Positions 1 through 10,517 of a stretch of DNA of 64,000 nucleotides are shown here, one piece after another (position 1 is the stretch's first letter; each line of letters starts with the position of its first letter). The notes beneath the pieces were generated by a model. The model did no database searches. It had not been told where the DNA came from and saw nothing but the letters and a program-made list of their open reading frames with translations. Location: contig NC_072897.1 in assembly GCF_027943255.1 (NCBI RefSeq), positions 19,220,044 to 19,284,043 on the forward strand, given 5' to 3'. The translations under genes and the position numbers were made by a program. Origin of the DNA: Anastrepha obliqua. Lineage: Eukaryota > Arthropoda > Insecta > Diptera > Tephritidae.

Positions 1-372
1 CAACACGCTTACGTAGAGTGCGAACTGAAGAAAATATCGCAGTTGTATCGGCCAGAGTTAATGATGGCCATCAATTATCGATTCGTCGCCGTTCGCAGTA
101 ATTGGGCCTCTGTTACTCAACGCAGAATTTTTGGTGAATGGGCTTTTGGAATGTTGGTCGAAGATCCACTTTTTATCGAAAAATTGTGTTCAGCGACGAA
201 GCTCATTTTTGGATCATTTGAAGCGCAGTCGCGGTCAACATTTGCATGAAATAATCTTCAAACATTAAATTATATGGACTATACTATCGATTTAAATAAA
301 AATTTCATACATTTTTTTGAATTTTACGTGTGTTTTTTTTTAAATTTCCTATAGCTCATTAAAAATCACCCT
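1..372 (+). mobile_element. Deletion derivative of an IS630-like transposon
   Basis: This is a shortened copy of the element at 24.1-25.3 kb. It runs through the window edge at its 5' side. It matches the longer copy from about 24291, then skips two blocks: roughly 24411-24508 and roughly 24597-25144, so the helix-turn-helix part is joined directly to the last codons of the transposase. The 3' end is shared with the longer copy and finishes in a CACCCTTTATAAT-type terminus near 370. No transposase can be made from it; such copies can only be mobilised in trans. The remnant keeps the codons for the first catalytic Asp (FSDEAHF in one frame), which the longer copy has lost. Confidence 0.8.
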
Positions 373-504
373 TTATAATATATGCATAAATATTTACCAA
401 CTTAATTAATATGAAAGAACGTTTGTGCGTATAAATCTACTCCCATTAGTGATGTTAAGAAACGTAAAGTAGCCAGTTTTAACTATCGGGGTTTGTTTCC
501 AAAC
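373..504. other. AT-rich spacer
   Basis: No coding potential, terminal repeat or RNA structure was recognised. It lies between the 3' end of the IS630-like copy and the LTR remnant. Confidence 0.4.
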
Positions 505-625
505 TTGTGGATAATTTTTATTAAGTGGCATACCTATGCTGTATGTGCTCATTGAAACAATATTTTTATTTTAGGCGCTATGCGCTATTTTTTTTTTATG
601 AGCTAATTACAACTGAAATTTATAT
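505..625 (-). repeat. Remnant of the 3' LTR of the first errantivirus-like element
   Basis: The stretch with CTCATTGAAACAA, GCGCTATGCGCT and ATGAGCTAAT matches the LTR at 6372-6815 in the same order and strand. Only about 100-120 bp are still alignable. Neither LTR end is present, so the outer edge of the provirus on this side is lost. The following bases (625-690) are AT-rich and unassigned. A minus-strand element should have its 3' LTR here, which fits the gene order between 2.0 and 5.9 kb. Confidence 0.6.
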
Positions 626-689
626 ATATATTATGTATATATTTATAATTGGCCCTTACACCTATTTTATGCGTGGCCAATCGATGACT

Positions 690-1215
690 CAAATGACTCT
701 CCTATGAGCGGCCGGTCAAATAAACCTTATCGTTTTGGGAGTTTACGAATTGCACAATTAGAAAAATTTTCTCGTCAGAAAACACAATGTTCGGAAGTTG
801 ATCGCTTTCGGTCAAGCGAAGCAACTCCTCCGCTCTCTCAAGTCTGACATGTTGCTTCTTTGGTGTGAGATAATGCGCCTTTTGGATCTTGTCAGGCTTG
901 ACTTTGAGATAATTTTTCAGAATACTACGGTCAGAGAGTTTCAGTTCTTTCGCCATTTGATTGGCACTTGGTCGGGGATTTCGATCAAGTAGCTCCTTCA
1001 CTTTTTGATCCATTTCACGTGACGTTGCAGTGTTTTGATGACCACTTCCATGACGTTTTGCGTTACTACCAGTATTCTTGTTACGAGTAATGGTGCGATA
1101 CACAAAAACTTTATTTATTTTAAAGTGCTCGAGCTCACGAACAATCGTTGGCTATGATTTTCCAGCCAAATATAATGCAATCACACTATTACGTTTGAAA
1201 TAAGTTACAGTGTGA
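690..1215 (-). pseudogene. maT-type transposase, N-terminal fragment
   Basis: Reading frame 1103-702 encodes the N-terminal half of a Tc1/mariner-superfamily transposase: a paired helix-turn-helix region (NPRPSANQMAKELKLS) followed by the start of the catalytic domain with the first Asp in NIVFSDEKIF. It is clearly related to the longer maT copy at 45.9-47.1 kb. It stops after VYLTGRS, so the second and third catalytic residues are missing. The leader upstream of the start codon (1104-1215) is present. On the minus strand this fragment lies downstream of the C-terminal fragment, that is, in the wrong order for one element. Confidence 0.8.
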
Positions 1216-1217
1216 AC

Positions 1218-1520
1218 GATATGAAGTGTTACCTATTCAAAACACCATAACTTTTTTGTGTGGAATTAGTTTTTATTGATTTCAAAAACAAAATTGTTCA
1301 AAAATGATTACAGTTTTAACAAATATTCACTTTAGATCGATATGATCACCTTTTGCCTTGACTATAGCTTTCAAACGGTCAAAAAATGAGTTGCATGCTG
1401 CACGAATGTGATCTTGAGGTATTTTAGCCCATTCTCGTATAATCGCTTTTTTCAGCGCATCCATACTGGCATATATTTTAGTCCTCACCTTGCTCTCCAA
1501 AATGGACCAGATGCAATATG
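1218..1520 (-). pseudogene. maT-type transposase, C-terminal fragment and 3' end
   Basis: The minus strand reads the last ~70 residues of a maT transposase, WSILESKVRTKIYASMDALK followed by the region ending KGDHIDLK, and then about 110 bp of 3' untranslated sequence. The 3' flank aligns closely with 45914-46030 of the second maT copy. It keeps the Glu codon that is a stop codon in that other copy. The fragment is cut near 1520, where unrelated LINE-like sequence begins. Confidence 0.8.
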
Positions 1521-1529
1521 GGAAGCGTT

Positions 1530-1990
1530 GCCTTTTAACTCCCAAGTTCAATTATGGCGCATTCGCTGCCACCCCCTTTCCGCTGGCCTCCTCTGCTCCT
1601 CTGATGACTTTCCTGCCCACCGTAGCGCTCCAAGATCTTGGTAGCCATGCGAAGATCAGAGAAGCACCGTTTACTCTGCCCTACCTGCCGTTTAGGCCTA
1701 GTGGACGGTCCCCGAAGAGATACCCCCGAAGTCACTGGAAAACTAGGGGAAAGTCCATTGCTGGTGCTGGCTTTCACGTTCAGCGCCATTACTCTAGGAA
1801 ACGCCGATGGTTCCGTCTGTGCTTCGCTACCTGGCAAAGGTGGATTACCACCTTTTACCTCCTTATTAATACTGAATATGTCGTCATCGTTCAAGAAGGC
1901 CGTTGAGGCCGCAGATTATTTAGCGCTACCCAGGGTACAGCACTCGGAGGCGATCTGCCGTACACCCCAACGTGGAATTATTTATTATAT
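1530..1990 (-). pseudogene. Probable LINE ORF1 (gag-like) N-terminal fragment
   Basis: A minus-strand frame (1894-1535, 119 codons) encodes a Ser/Pro-rich start and then a basic segment with ATKILERYGG. The composition and position resemble the N-terminus of ORF1 proteins of LOA/I-type LINEs, but I see no zinc knuckle or diagnostic domain. The sequence is GC-richer than its surroundings, like the LINE at 8.5-13 kb. The 1895-1990 part would then be 5' untranslated sequence. Assignment to a family is uncertain. Confidence 0.35.
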
Positions 1991-2039
1991 CGCTTATGCT
2001 AACGTTAACGCTGTACTCAGTTATCAATATTTTTGAAGT

Positions 2040-2460
2040 TTCAATTCAGTCCAGAAGGACTGGGTTAACAATGTTTATTTTTCCTGAAACTGTAGAGTAA
2101 ATGATATTGTCCAAGTTCATTATTACTGCTCTATTCCTAGCTGTAAGTAATCCAAATATGTTCCCAGTATGCATTGCATTTTCTTTAAAATCTAAGTCTT
2201 TTTCATTTTAAAATCCGGTTGGCTGGCTAAGTAATTTGATTTATTTGTAACTTTATTTGTGTGTTGATAGAGAATTGACGTTCATTAGCTTCAATGAGCG
2301 CCCTCCTCCTGTATTTTATCCCATTAAAGTCTGGGGTGCCGGCAATGTACTTGAGTGCTGTACCTATTACGTCAATACTTCGGGCATGTCTATGATGAAT
2401 TTGAAGAGTGTCCATTAGTCTGATAATTTGGTCAATATACGCTTGGAGATTCTTTTTCAT
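2040..2460 (-). pseudogene. env: env remnant of errantivirus-like element
   Basis: The frame 2460-2227 contains RSIDVIGTALKYIAGTPDF, which matches the region after the furin-type site of insect retroviral-like envelope proteins. Further codons in other frames continue to about 2040. No signal peptide or membrane anchor can be followed, and the reading frame is broken, so no product is expected. Its presence shows that this family once carried an envelope gene. Confidence 0.65.
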
Positions 2461-2522
2461 ATGGGATTGAGAGAATACGTGAAGTATGTTTTCCGCGTTC
2501 TTTAAAACATTGCGGTAAATCG

Positions 2523-3180
2523 TTAAGTTCGTACGTGCGTCATATAGTCATAACATTCCCAAATTGTTACCTTTCCGTCTGTTTTTGGTATATAGTTGGG
2601 TTTTGAAAAATCAGTTATTTTGCTATACAATCCCTGACTTAATAGTAACCATAAAAATCTGTAAGGAAAAGTAAAAAATAAAAACTTAGTATTTGAGGTT
2701 GAAATCTTTCTACTTGCCAATTCGATGTGCTATCGAAAGGAGGAGTTGTAAAAATTTCTGCGCCAAAATTTTCCTTAAGAAGGGACCGTTCATTATCGAA
2801 TGTAATATTTTTTGGATTTTGAAAACAATTAAGGATAAGTAGTAAAGCCTGTTTGACGTCGACAACGACCCTCTATTTAATTGGAATACCATAACAATGG
2901 CACATTTTGAGAATTTGTCTACACAGGTTAAAAAATTATGTTTATTACTGGAATAGATATCCATATGCAACATTTCCCCATGGCGGGAGGGTACCGGGGT
3001 CTTTCCCATTTCTGGATTAACCGAATGTCGTTGGTACGATATGCCTCTCTACAAATTCTACAATTTATTTTGCCTAGCGTTTACAACGTCAGGATTAATG
3101 CATTCCCCGACTAACGCCATAATATCCTGCACTGTTTTAAATGTAATTTGATATCTTATCCTTTTTTGGAAAATAGTTTT
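2523..3180 (-). pseudogene. pol: Integrase remnant
   Basis: Minus-strand frame 3009-2710 gives the start of the integrase catalytic core: MGKTPVPSRHGEMLHMDIYS with the first Asp, then VDKFSKCAIV. The N-terminal zinc region upstream (3010-3180) is only traceable in pieces. The rest of the core is frameshifted and the catalytic Glu region is not recognisable. Confidence 0.7.
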
Positions 3181-3189
3181 CGTACATTA

Positions 3190-3720
3190 TTATTTGGATC
3201 TGACAGCTGGAATTACTTCCGATAAAGACTCTTCACTATGCATCGTGACGGATGAAGAATCATTGGAATGCTCTACAGCATTTACATATGTGCTGCGGGA
3301 CAATGCATTGCCAACAAGATTATCTTTGCCGGGTTTGTAAAAAAACTTAGGTGAAAATTCCTCAGCAAATGCTCTCCAACGCTTTATGTTTGCCTTTGCA
3401 TTCTTATCCGAAACAGCAAGGATTAGGGGTTGATGGTCCGTAAAAATATTCAAATGCATTACCCCATACAAATTATTTCGAAGTATTTGAAGAGCCCACA
3501 CAATTGCTAAAAGTTCATTCTCATTAGTTGCATAAGGCTCTTCGGCAGAAGATAACGTTCTCGAAATCGAAGTAATTAGTCTACCTCCCTGCGATAACAC
3601 TGCTCCAGGAGCATGTGCTGACGCATCTCTTGTCAGATCAAAAGGTTGATTATGATAAGGATACAGGAGAAGCATGTCCTCTGAGGACAAACTCTTTTTT
3701 ACTTTCTCAAAAGATAGCAA
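3190..3720 (-). pseudogene. pol: RNase H domain of pol
   Basis: A 176-codon open frame covers the end of the RT connection and the RNase H domain: FDLTRDASAHAPGAVLSQGG, NENELLAIVWALQILRNNLY, TDHQPLILAVS and KPGKDNLVGNALSR. The Thr-Asp-Ala signature is changed to TRDASA, although an Asp is kept. The domain is separated from RT by a frameshift near 3720-3840. Confidence 0.8.
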
Positions 3721-3840
3721 TAGATTGTTGTATATTACTATTTAATTTTTACATCTTTTTAATTGCTTAGTCATTTTCTGCTCTTAAATACTGCGTGAGG
3801 GGTTTAACTATATGTAGAAGCATAATCTTTAATAAATCTT

Positions 3841-4518
3841 CTATAGTAACCTGACAATCATAAAAACGATCGCAGACCGAGTGCTGGGAGTTTGATAATT
3901 TATTATGTCATTGACCTTAAGGGGCCATGTTTTGATGGCTTCCATTGAAACAATAAAACCTAAGAATTCAACTTCCTTCCCCATAAGCTTAGATTTTCCC
4001 ATTGAAACCCACATATTTGCTTCGTAAAGTCTTGTTAGGATCCTTTCTATATCTTTATAGTGTTGTTCCTTGTTGTTAGAGAAAATATTCACATCGTCGA
4101 TGTAGACGTGACAGCATTTCCGGATTTCGTCCCTTAAAATATCGTCTATCACCCTTTGAAAAATTCCTGGGGCATTTTTCAAGCCAAACGGAAGTCTACA
4201 AAACTCGTACTTGCCATTGTTCACAGAAAATGCTGTTTTTTCCCAATCCTTTTCTGCTAATATGATATGATGAAAGCCTGATTTTAAATCCTGATTGGTG
4301 TAAATTTCAGACTTTCCCATATTGGTCAAAATTACTGAAGCATCAGGAATGGGGTACCTGACGCTAGTTGTTTTCGCATTTAACTTCCGAAAGTCAATTA
4401 CCATACGCTTTTCCTTTTTACCGTCTTCATTTACTCCTTTTTTATCGACAACCCATAGGGTGATTGAGATGGGCTTTTGAATAAGCCGGCTCGTTATCCA
4501 CTTTCCTTATTGTAGCAA
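3841..4518 (-). pseudogene. pol: Reverse transcriptase domain of pol
   Basis: Open frame 4404-3841 has the gypsy-type RT motifs [35 protein letters not shown] and CHVYIDDVNIFS, the catalytic YIDD being intact. Upstream codons to about 4500 (KPISITLWVVDKKG) are in another frame. The C-terminal part after ATRSAIVFM is shifted. The catalytic core survives better than the rest of the element. Confidence 0.85.
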
Positions 4519-4911
4519 CTACCATATGTTGGTATTATATGACAGTGCTTCGTTCGCATTGGCAAACACCACCACGTGTTTCTCCAAAATCTGCAAAATC
4601 GTTTCATTACTTTCCTTCTCACAAAAATATATTCTGAGATTATTGACGTCAGAAGAGTGAAAATATTGTAAATGTTCCTTTTCCTTATTATATAGGAGCA
4701 TACCTTTTTTCATATCAACTAGAGAATTAATATCTTTAAGTAAATCGAAACAGATAATCCCATCAAACGTCTGCAGTAATGGAAGGATAAAAAATTTGGC
4801 ATTTTTTCCAAAAATATTTACAGTGCGTTTCTGTTTAATTTCATTGCAACCATGGATGGACTGGACCTTGAAGGAGTTTGTGACATTCTTAACTTCTTTT
4901 AGGCCATTCAT
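4519..4911 (-). pseudogene. pol: Aspartic protease and linker of pol
   Basis: The 130-codon frame aligns with residues downstream of the protease active site of the element at 34.9-41.9 kb (VQSIHGCNEIKQK, FDGIICFDLL, ANEALSYNT). The DTG active-site segment itself lies upstream of this frame at about 4912-4960 and is degraded. It continues toward RT in a different frame. Confidence 0.65.
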
Positions 4912-4927
4912 TCTTTTAATATAATTT

Positions 4928-5911
4928 TTAGACGAACCGGTATAGAAGCTTCAACGGGGGGGAGTGTCCTACTAATGTAGTGCGAGACGGACTTTGTCTT
5001 AAAACAGTCACCTCACTTTCTTGCTGAAGCTCCCCACATTCACAATGGCCATCATTATAATCGTCAACTTGACTAATGTTACTTATTCTTTGCATTTTAG
5101 GAACGTGTTGCCTATCATTCCCGCGTTGTCTTTTGTTTGCTTCTCTTTGTTGAAATTGTTGATTATTGTTGGCTGACGATTTCTGAGAGAGTCCTGCTCT
5201 GTGGAGGCCGTCGATTAACCTGCTTATAGTGAAGAGCGCAATGGTCCTTCCGCCCTTTTGTCCATTCTGGGCAATTATATTTTTGCTGGAGAAAGAGTTT
5301 GCAAACGAATATCTGGCATGATTCGCCTCTAATTCCTGAGCCAATACTAAGGTACTAGGCATGCCCTTCGGGTGCGAGGAAAACATAATGTCACTCATTG
5401 GCATTCGCAAACCGGATACAAAAACCCTTAGGCCATCCTGCCCATATTTTTTCGTTCCCTTCATTCAACATAATAACTTTATTTATGATTAGAGTACACT
5501 TTTTCTCAACCTCATCATACAACTCGGGAATTGACAATTTTCTTGTCGAAGGGTTGACATCTCCTGTTCTACCAAATAGACCGGTCACTTGTCCGCGTAA
5601 GTAAAATCTAAACAACCGATAATTGCCTTAAAGTTTAAAACCGTGGCAATTATCCGTCTTATTATTGCTGCCGCCTGATAAAGCCTAGAGCTATTCTGAT
5701 CATTTTGAATTTATAGGCAGCAAATGCAGCTTGCCTCCAACTTACATAGCGCGACAATTCACCATAATAATCGGTCTATAATCACCGCTTGATATTCCTC
5801 AACCGATACTGGAGTCTCTAAAATTCTTAGTTTTTCCGTCAGTTGATTTATTGTATTTTCAAATGTTGCCCTAGTTCTTTCTGTGGCTGCGGTGACCGCA
5901 GCAGTTACCAT
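4928..5911 (-). pseudogene. gag: gag remnant
   Basis: The likely start is the ATG ending at 5911 (MVTAAVTAATERTRATFEN). Pieces continue through frames 5615-5391 and 5464-4928, with GLRVFVSGLRMPMSDIMFSS and LAQELEANHARY matching the capsid-like region of the intact-looking gag at 36.8 kb. There is no CCHC knuckle, as is usual for this group. At least two frameshifts separate the parts. Confidence 0.75.
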
Positions 5912-6371
5912 AATCCGTAACTAATCTTCATTCATTATAATTCTTGTCTGATTTGAGTACGAAATGGAACAATATCAATAGCAACTATAAAATTTCAATT
6001 TAGTGCTACGTGGGAGTTCGCTTAATTTTTGTGCCTTTTTTTGTTTATTTTTTATCACTGGTTCATCATATTAACTTATATAATATTAAATGTTGTTGAT
6101 CTCAAGAGCTGCAAGCGGTTGGTTTAAGTTGTTTCGCAAATACTTGAAATGTCTCTTTTTTTTCAATTTTTTTAAAAGTCTTATTTAAACTGGTTTTAAT
6201 TTTTTCGTTTAAAAAAAGTTTCACTTTATTTAAGAAATTGTTCACTTTATTCGAGAATATTTTAAATGTTTTTTTTTCTTTTAAATTTTTAAAAGTTTTA
6301 TTTTAAATAAAAAAATTTCACTTTAATTAAGAAAATTTTCACTTTATTGGAATCATTTCGCGTTGGGCGCC
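5912..6371 (-). other. 5' leader and primer-binding site of the first errantivirus-like element
   Basis: AT-rich untranslated leader between gag and LTR. The minus strand reads TGGCGCCCAAC at 6373-6363, a Lys-type tRNA primer-binding site identical in its first 11 bases to that of the element at 34.9 kb. The leader contains several TTTCACTTTATTtAAGAAA-like repeats around 6210-6350. Confidence 0.75.
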
Positions 6372-6815
6372 AGTTATTAGTGTATTTGCTAGTTATTAGA
6401 TATTGAGCACTACGTGCTATTTATTAGTTATTAAGCACTATGCGCTCATTGAAACAAGATTCTTATTTTAAGCGCTATGCGCTGTTGTTTATTTTATGAG
6501 CTAATCACAACTGAAACTTAAAAATATTTTCACCTACTCATTCGTTCCTATGCGCTAACGTTATTGTTGTAGCATTCGCCAGTAAGCTTAGATTTATAAG
6601 GCGTGGGAATACGCTGATGCGAGCAGTTCACGCGCTTGCACACTGGCAGAATTGCTACGCCATCGTCTAGTCTGTAGCGAAGGCTTTCATGTGTCAATTC
6701 ATTTGGTTTTGGAATACGCTAACTCGATCATTTCACGCGCTTACATAATGACAGAATTTCTAAGACACCGTCTGCCCTGTGGTGTCACGGTGCTGAGAGT
6801 TTTCATGTGTTAACT
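6372..6815 (-). repeat. 5' LTR of the first errantivirus-like element
   Basis: About 444 bp that begins AGTTAACACA and ends ATAACT on the minus strand, the AGT...ACT form seen in gypsy-group LTRs, directly next to the primer-binding site. It contains two imperfect tandem copies of a ~107-bp unit (about 6602-6700 and 6710-6815), each with GGAATACGCT, TTCACGCGCTTAC and a final TTTCATGTGT. No matching target duplication can be tested because the opposite LTR is truncated. Confidence 0.75.
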
Positions 6816-6964
6816 TAGACAAGCAAAAAAAACATTTCCTTCAAATAATTTTTCAAATCGAATATCTCGGGAACGGTCAAGCTTTGGAAATCACATCATA
6901 TATAGCCTAAGGAAAACTGTACTTAAGTATCTAGGACGACTTACTCGGTAATCCATGTGTACAA

Positions 6965-7806
6965 TATACTGCAGAACTTAATCGCTCAGGCACAATTTTT
7001 TATAAGAGCGTACAATTGTTGGCGTATGCCGATGATATCGACCTCATTGGTCTTAACAACCGCGCTGTTAGCCTTCTCCAAACTGGATAAAGAGGCAAAG
7101 CGAATGGGTCCAGGGGTGAATGGGACAAAACAAAGTACCTCTTGTCTTCAAACAAATAGTCGGCGCACTCGCGTATCGGCACCCACGTCACTGTTGATAG
7201 TTATAATTTCGAGGTTGTAAAGGATTTCGTATACTTAGGAACCGGCATTAACACCGATAACAATGTTAGCCTGGAAATCCAACGTAGAATCTCTCTTGCC
7301 AACAAGTGCTACTTTGGACTAAGTAGGCAATTGAGTAGTAAAGTCCTCTCTCGACGAACAAAACTAGCACTCTACAAGACTCTTATCATGCCCGTCCTAA
7401 CGTATGGCGCAGAAGCGTGGGCGATGACAACATCCGATGAAGCGACGCTTGGAGTGTTTGAGAGAAAGATTCTGCGGAAGATTTTTGGACCTTTGCACGT
7501 TGGCAACGGTGAATATCGCAAGCGATGGAACGATGAGCTGTATGAGCTTTACGACGACATAGACATAGCGCAGCGAATAAAGATCCAGCGGCTACGTTAG
7601 CTGGGTCATGTCGTCCGAATGGATACAAACGCTCCGCCTTTGAAAGTTTTCGATGCGGTACCAGCTGGTGGTAGTAGAGGAAGAAGATCAGGTGGAGAAG
7701 GACTTGGCTTCACTTGGTGTGTCCAATTGGCACCGGTTAGCACAAGAAAGAAACGACTGGCGTGCTTTGTTAAACTCGGCCAAAAACCCAATTAAGAAGA
7801 AGAATA
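6965..7806 (+). mobile_element. 5'-truncated RTE-like LINE (RT C-terminus and 3' end)
   Basis: The plus strand encodes the second half of the RT found in the minus-strand copy at 21.8-24.1 kb, beginning around the YADD motif (AYADDIDLI, seen across frames near 7015-7045) and continuing through GTGINTDNNVSLEIQRR, LTYGAEAWAM and IFGPLHVGNGEY. Trp is a stop codon after QRLR at 7600. A deletion near 7670-7690 removes the RGRPPLRW segment. It ends with AATTAAGAAGAAG near 7800, the same 3' tail as the other copy, so it is a typical 5'-truncated insertion. Confidence 0.85.
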
Positions 7807-8204
7807 CAATACAGTCCTATAAAATGAAATGAAGTAGAATCTTAACCTGCGAAGTGATGCTATGTTTCATAGCTCTTGTCGAGTGAAACAAGAATCGAAT
7901 TCTTAAATTTGCTAAACAGTTAAAAAAATCTTGACTTACAGTTAAAGGCATAGATAAAGCTAAAACAGAATAAATACTTTAGCTAAACAGGAATATCAAA
8001 GCATGAAATTTAGAAAATTAGATTTTTTGCGTGACCAAGGAAATATAAGGGTTTGGGGACTTATCGCAAAGAAGGCCAAAGAACAATATTTGTCATAATG
8101 TAATCATATAATAATAATACTTAAAAATTGTCCAGGGCTGTCAAAGTTTACCTCTTCTCAGGTCGAAACAGCATACGAAATCACAAGATCATTATATCTG
8201 AAGC
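7807..8204. other. AT-rich spacer without recognised content
   Basis: No open frame of interest, terminal repeat, or similarity to other parts of this window was noticed. Confidence 0.4.
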
Positions 8205-8550
8205 TCAAAATATATTGTATGTACCAACACCATACCAATTGTATGTGGAATAATGCGAAGATCCTGTCCGTTGTACTTTTCAACTTAATTTTGAACTCTG
8301 TCATCAACGGCATCGATCCTGACACGTCTATTTTCTCTAGAAGTGTTCAGATCTGTAGCTAAGCTGACGATTTTGTTATCATCGCAAGAAACCGTCGTGC
8401 ACTTGCTGACACCACGCAGAGCAAATCTAGTTGGTCTAGAAGTCAATATCGAAAAGACTAAGTACTTGGTTAGATCGCGCAGCATTAGTCTTATGGTACT
8501 TTGAAAGTCGGGAACCCCATTTTTCAAAACATCGAAACCTTCAAGTCCCT
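8205..8550 (+). pseudogene. LINE RT fragment with a stop in the active site
   Basis: The plus strand reads an RT palm segment: PLSVVLFNLILNSVING-like codons, then RSVQICS, a stop, ADDFVIIARNRR, then VEVNIEKTKYLV-like codons in a shifted frame. The Tyr of the YADD motif is a TAA codon at about 8356. It resembles RTE-type RT but is a different family from 6965-7806. It ends at the tail of the LOA-like LINE. Confidence 0.7.
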
Positions 8551-8602
8551 AGGGGTTTTTTTTTTGTTTTTTATTTGTCGGGACAACTAGGAAGTGCAGC
8601 AT

Positions 8603-9500
8603 TCAGACATTAATTAAGGATTCCCTTTTAATTTTCTTTAAATCTACCCGATCTCCGAAGAAATCTGAGTAGGTCTTGTAGTGCCAAGAGCCAAGATGGT
8701 CGCTTCTTAACACATCAGTGCCAAAGACCTCAAACCTGATTCGAGCGATGGCGGGGCAGACACACAGGAAGTGGTCCGCCGTCTCATCCTCCTCTTCACA
8801 AGCTGGGCAGAGCACACTGTCTGAGATGCCCAACCTTTCCATGTGCTTCGCACGCAGAAAGTGGCCCGCCATCAGTCATACCAGCCGTCTGCACTCCCCT
8901 CTGCTTAATGACAGAAGGGTTTGCGACAGTCGATCGGACATGACAGGTAACATCAGTTTAGTCCATCTGCAGCCTCTCTCAGCCTGCAAAGCTCGCATGT
9001 GGGTGGTAGTTACCCATTTGCTAACCGTGGCTGTGATGGCCGCAGAAGGGAGTGGCAAAACGGGCTCTGGGCCAGAGAAGTTGGCCTCAGGGCCGATCTT
9101 AGCTAAGGAGTCAGAGGTCTCGTTACCCGCGATACCCACGTGTCCCGGGACCCATGATAGCATCAGGCTATTATGTCTACCGACATAGTTCAGCCTGGAC
9201 TTACAGGACTTGGCTACCCTGATGTGGTTGGAGGGCTGTCTAAGGCCATAAGCGCAGCTTGCCTGTCGCTGCAGACACACATAGATCGGCCTCTCCATCG
9301 TTTTTCCACAACAAAGTTCATCGCTTCTTGAACTACATACACCTCCGCTTGAAACACAGATGCATGCATTCCAAGAGCAAAGTGCAGTTTTGTCCCGCTG
9401 GATTCCACGTAGACCCCAGAGCCGGAGCTATGCTCGGTCCTGGAGCCATCCATAAAAATGCGAAATCAGTGTTTGCCGGGCTCATTTTCTGAGTCTTCCC
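8603..9500 (-). pseudogene. RNase H and C-terminal domain of the LOA-like ORF2
   Basis: The RNase H domain is readable across two frames: FMDGSRTEHSSGSGV (first Asp), FQAEVYVVQEA (Glu), VCSDRQAAL (Asp) and WVPGHVGIAGNETSDSLAK (His and last Asp). It is followed by the Cys/His-rich tail CPACEEEDETADHFLCVCP, which is widespread in LINEs of this type. A frameshift near 9220-9260 separates the two halves. All four RNase H acidic residues are still encoded. Confidence 0.85.
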
Positions 9501-10330
9501 ACAACTGAGCCTCTGGTAGCACGACTCTTGATGGCATGGAGTCAAGGGGCATGGAGAGAATCGTTGGATCGACGTCCATGCCTTCTCTGTGTTCCAATGC
9601 AGGACAGGGGCCGTACCAGTTCCCATTGTGTTTCAGTCTGCAGATGGCCTTCAAGGCCTCTCCTTGGATGAAAGCATCAAGTGGTGGTAAACCAATCAGA
9701 GCATCTAATACCGTGCCTGAAGTAGTCGGAAAAGCTCCGGTGCAACAGATGGCCACAGTGCGTTGTAGTCTCGATGAGGTCCTCCTGACTTCCACTAGAG
9801 AGAGTGTACTCATCCAGACCACTGATAGGTGATAATAGGTCTTACCATAGCCGTGTAGATCCATAGGACCTTGTAAGAAGAGAGACCCCACGTTTTCCCA
9901 AAGACACCTTTGCACTGCCAGAAAGCTGTCAGTGCTTTGCATACCTTTGTTTCAACGTGTGATTTCCATAGCAGCTTACTATCGAGAATTACTCCAAGAT
10001 ATTTAATTTCCTTGGATAGCTGGATTGTGACTCCTTTTAGCTTTGGCAGAACGAGTCCATCAAGCTTCCTCTTTCTTGTAAAGAGGACAATACCAGTCTT
10101 GGTGGGATTTGCCGATAGCCCATTCGCACAGCACCAAGTGTCAATCCGATCCAGAGTTTTCTGCACTTTCCTGCTCTAGCAACAAGGTTTTGCAGTGCCG
10201 ACTCGCTGGATTTTCCACTCTGATAAGCATGCTGAAATGGAGACAGAGGGTGAGCCTTCAGCGACTTCTGACGTATGCGCAATTCCACCAGTCGTTCGAG
10301 ACTTTTCAGCATGAAAGAGGTCATGCTCTG
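9501..10330 (-). pseudogene. RT of the LOA-like LINE, palm core deleted
   Basis: The N-terminal RT portion (ISLTSFMLKSLERLVELRIR-like, FQHAYQSGKSSESALQNLV; 10330-10190) is followed directly by the region that normally comes after the catalytic motif (QKTLDRIDTWCCANGLSANP, KYLGVILDSKLLWKSH; 10166-9810). The intervening segment with the D-x-x-x-AFD and YADD/FADD motifs is absent. The thumb continues to about 9500 with a frameshift (GAFPTTSGTVLDALIGLPPL). Confidence 0.8.
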
Positions 10331-10517
10331 ACAACTGCCTCTATCAATAAGGGCTGTTGCCGGCTGACGCTTATCTGATTACCAGGAAAGTGAGATTACA
10401 TCAGCAAGCTGAATGTCTCACTTTGCCGCTCCGCGAAGGAGCCATCAGATTTCCTAAGTGACCCCAGCTTTGCAGTTGGGTCCCATTTCAGGATCCTAAC
10501 CAATTTCGCCGTGTCAC

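Larger units (their letters stand above)
2040..6815 (-). mobile_element. Decayed errantivirus-like (gypsy group) LTR retrotransposon
   Basis: On the minus strand the order is 5' LTR (6815-6372), tRNA primer site, leader, gag, protease, RT, RNase H, integrase, env remnant, and an LTR remnant at 505-625. This is the order of insect errantiviruses. Every gene is broken by frameshifts or stops, and the env-to-LTR interval was invaded by maT and LINE fragments. The gag and pol are related to those of the plus-strand element at 34.9-41.9 kb but clearly diverged, so this is an older, separate family. Confidence 0.85.
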
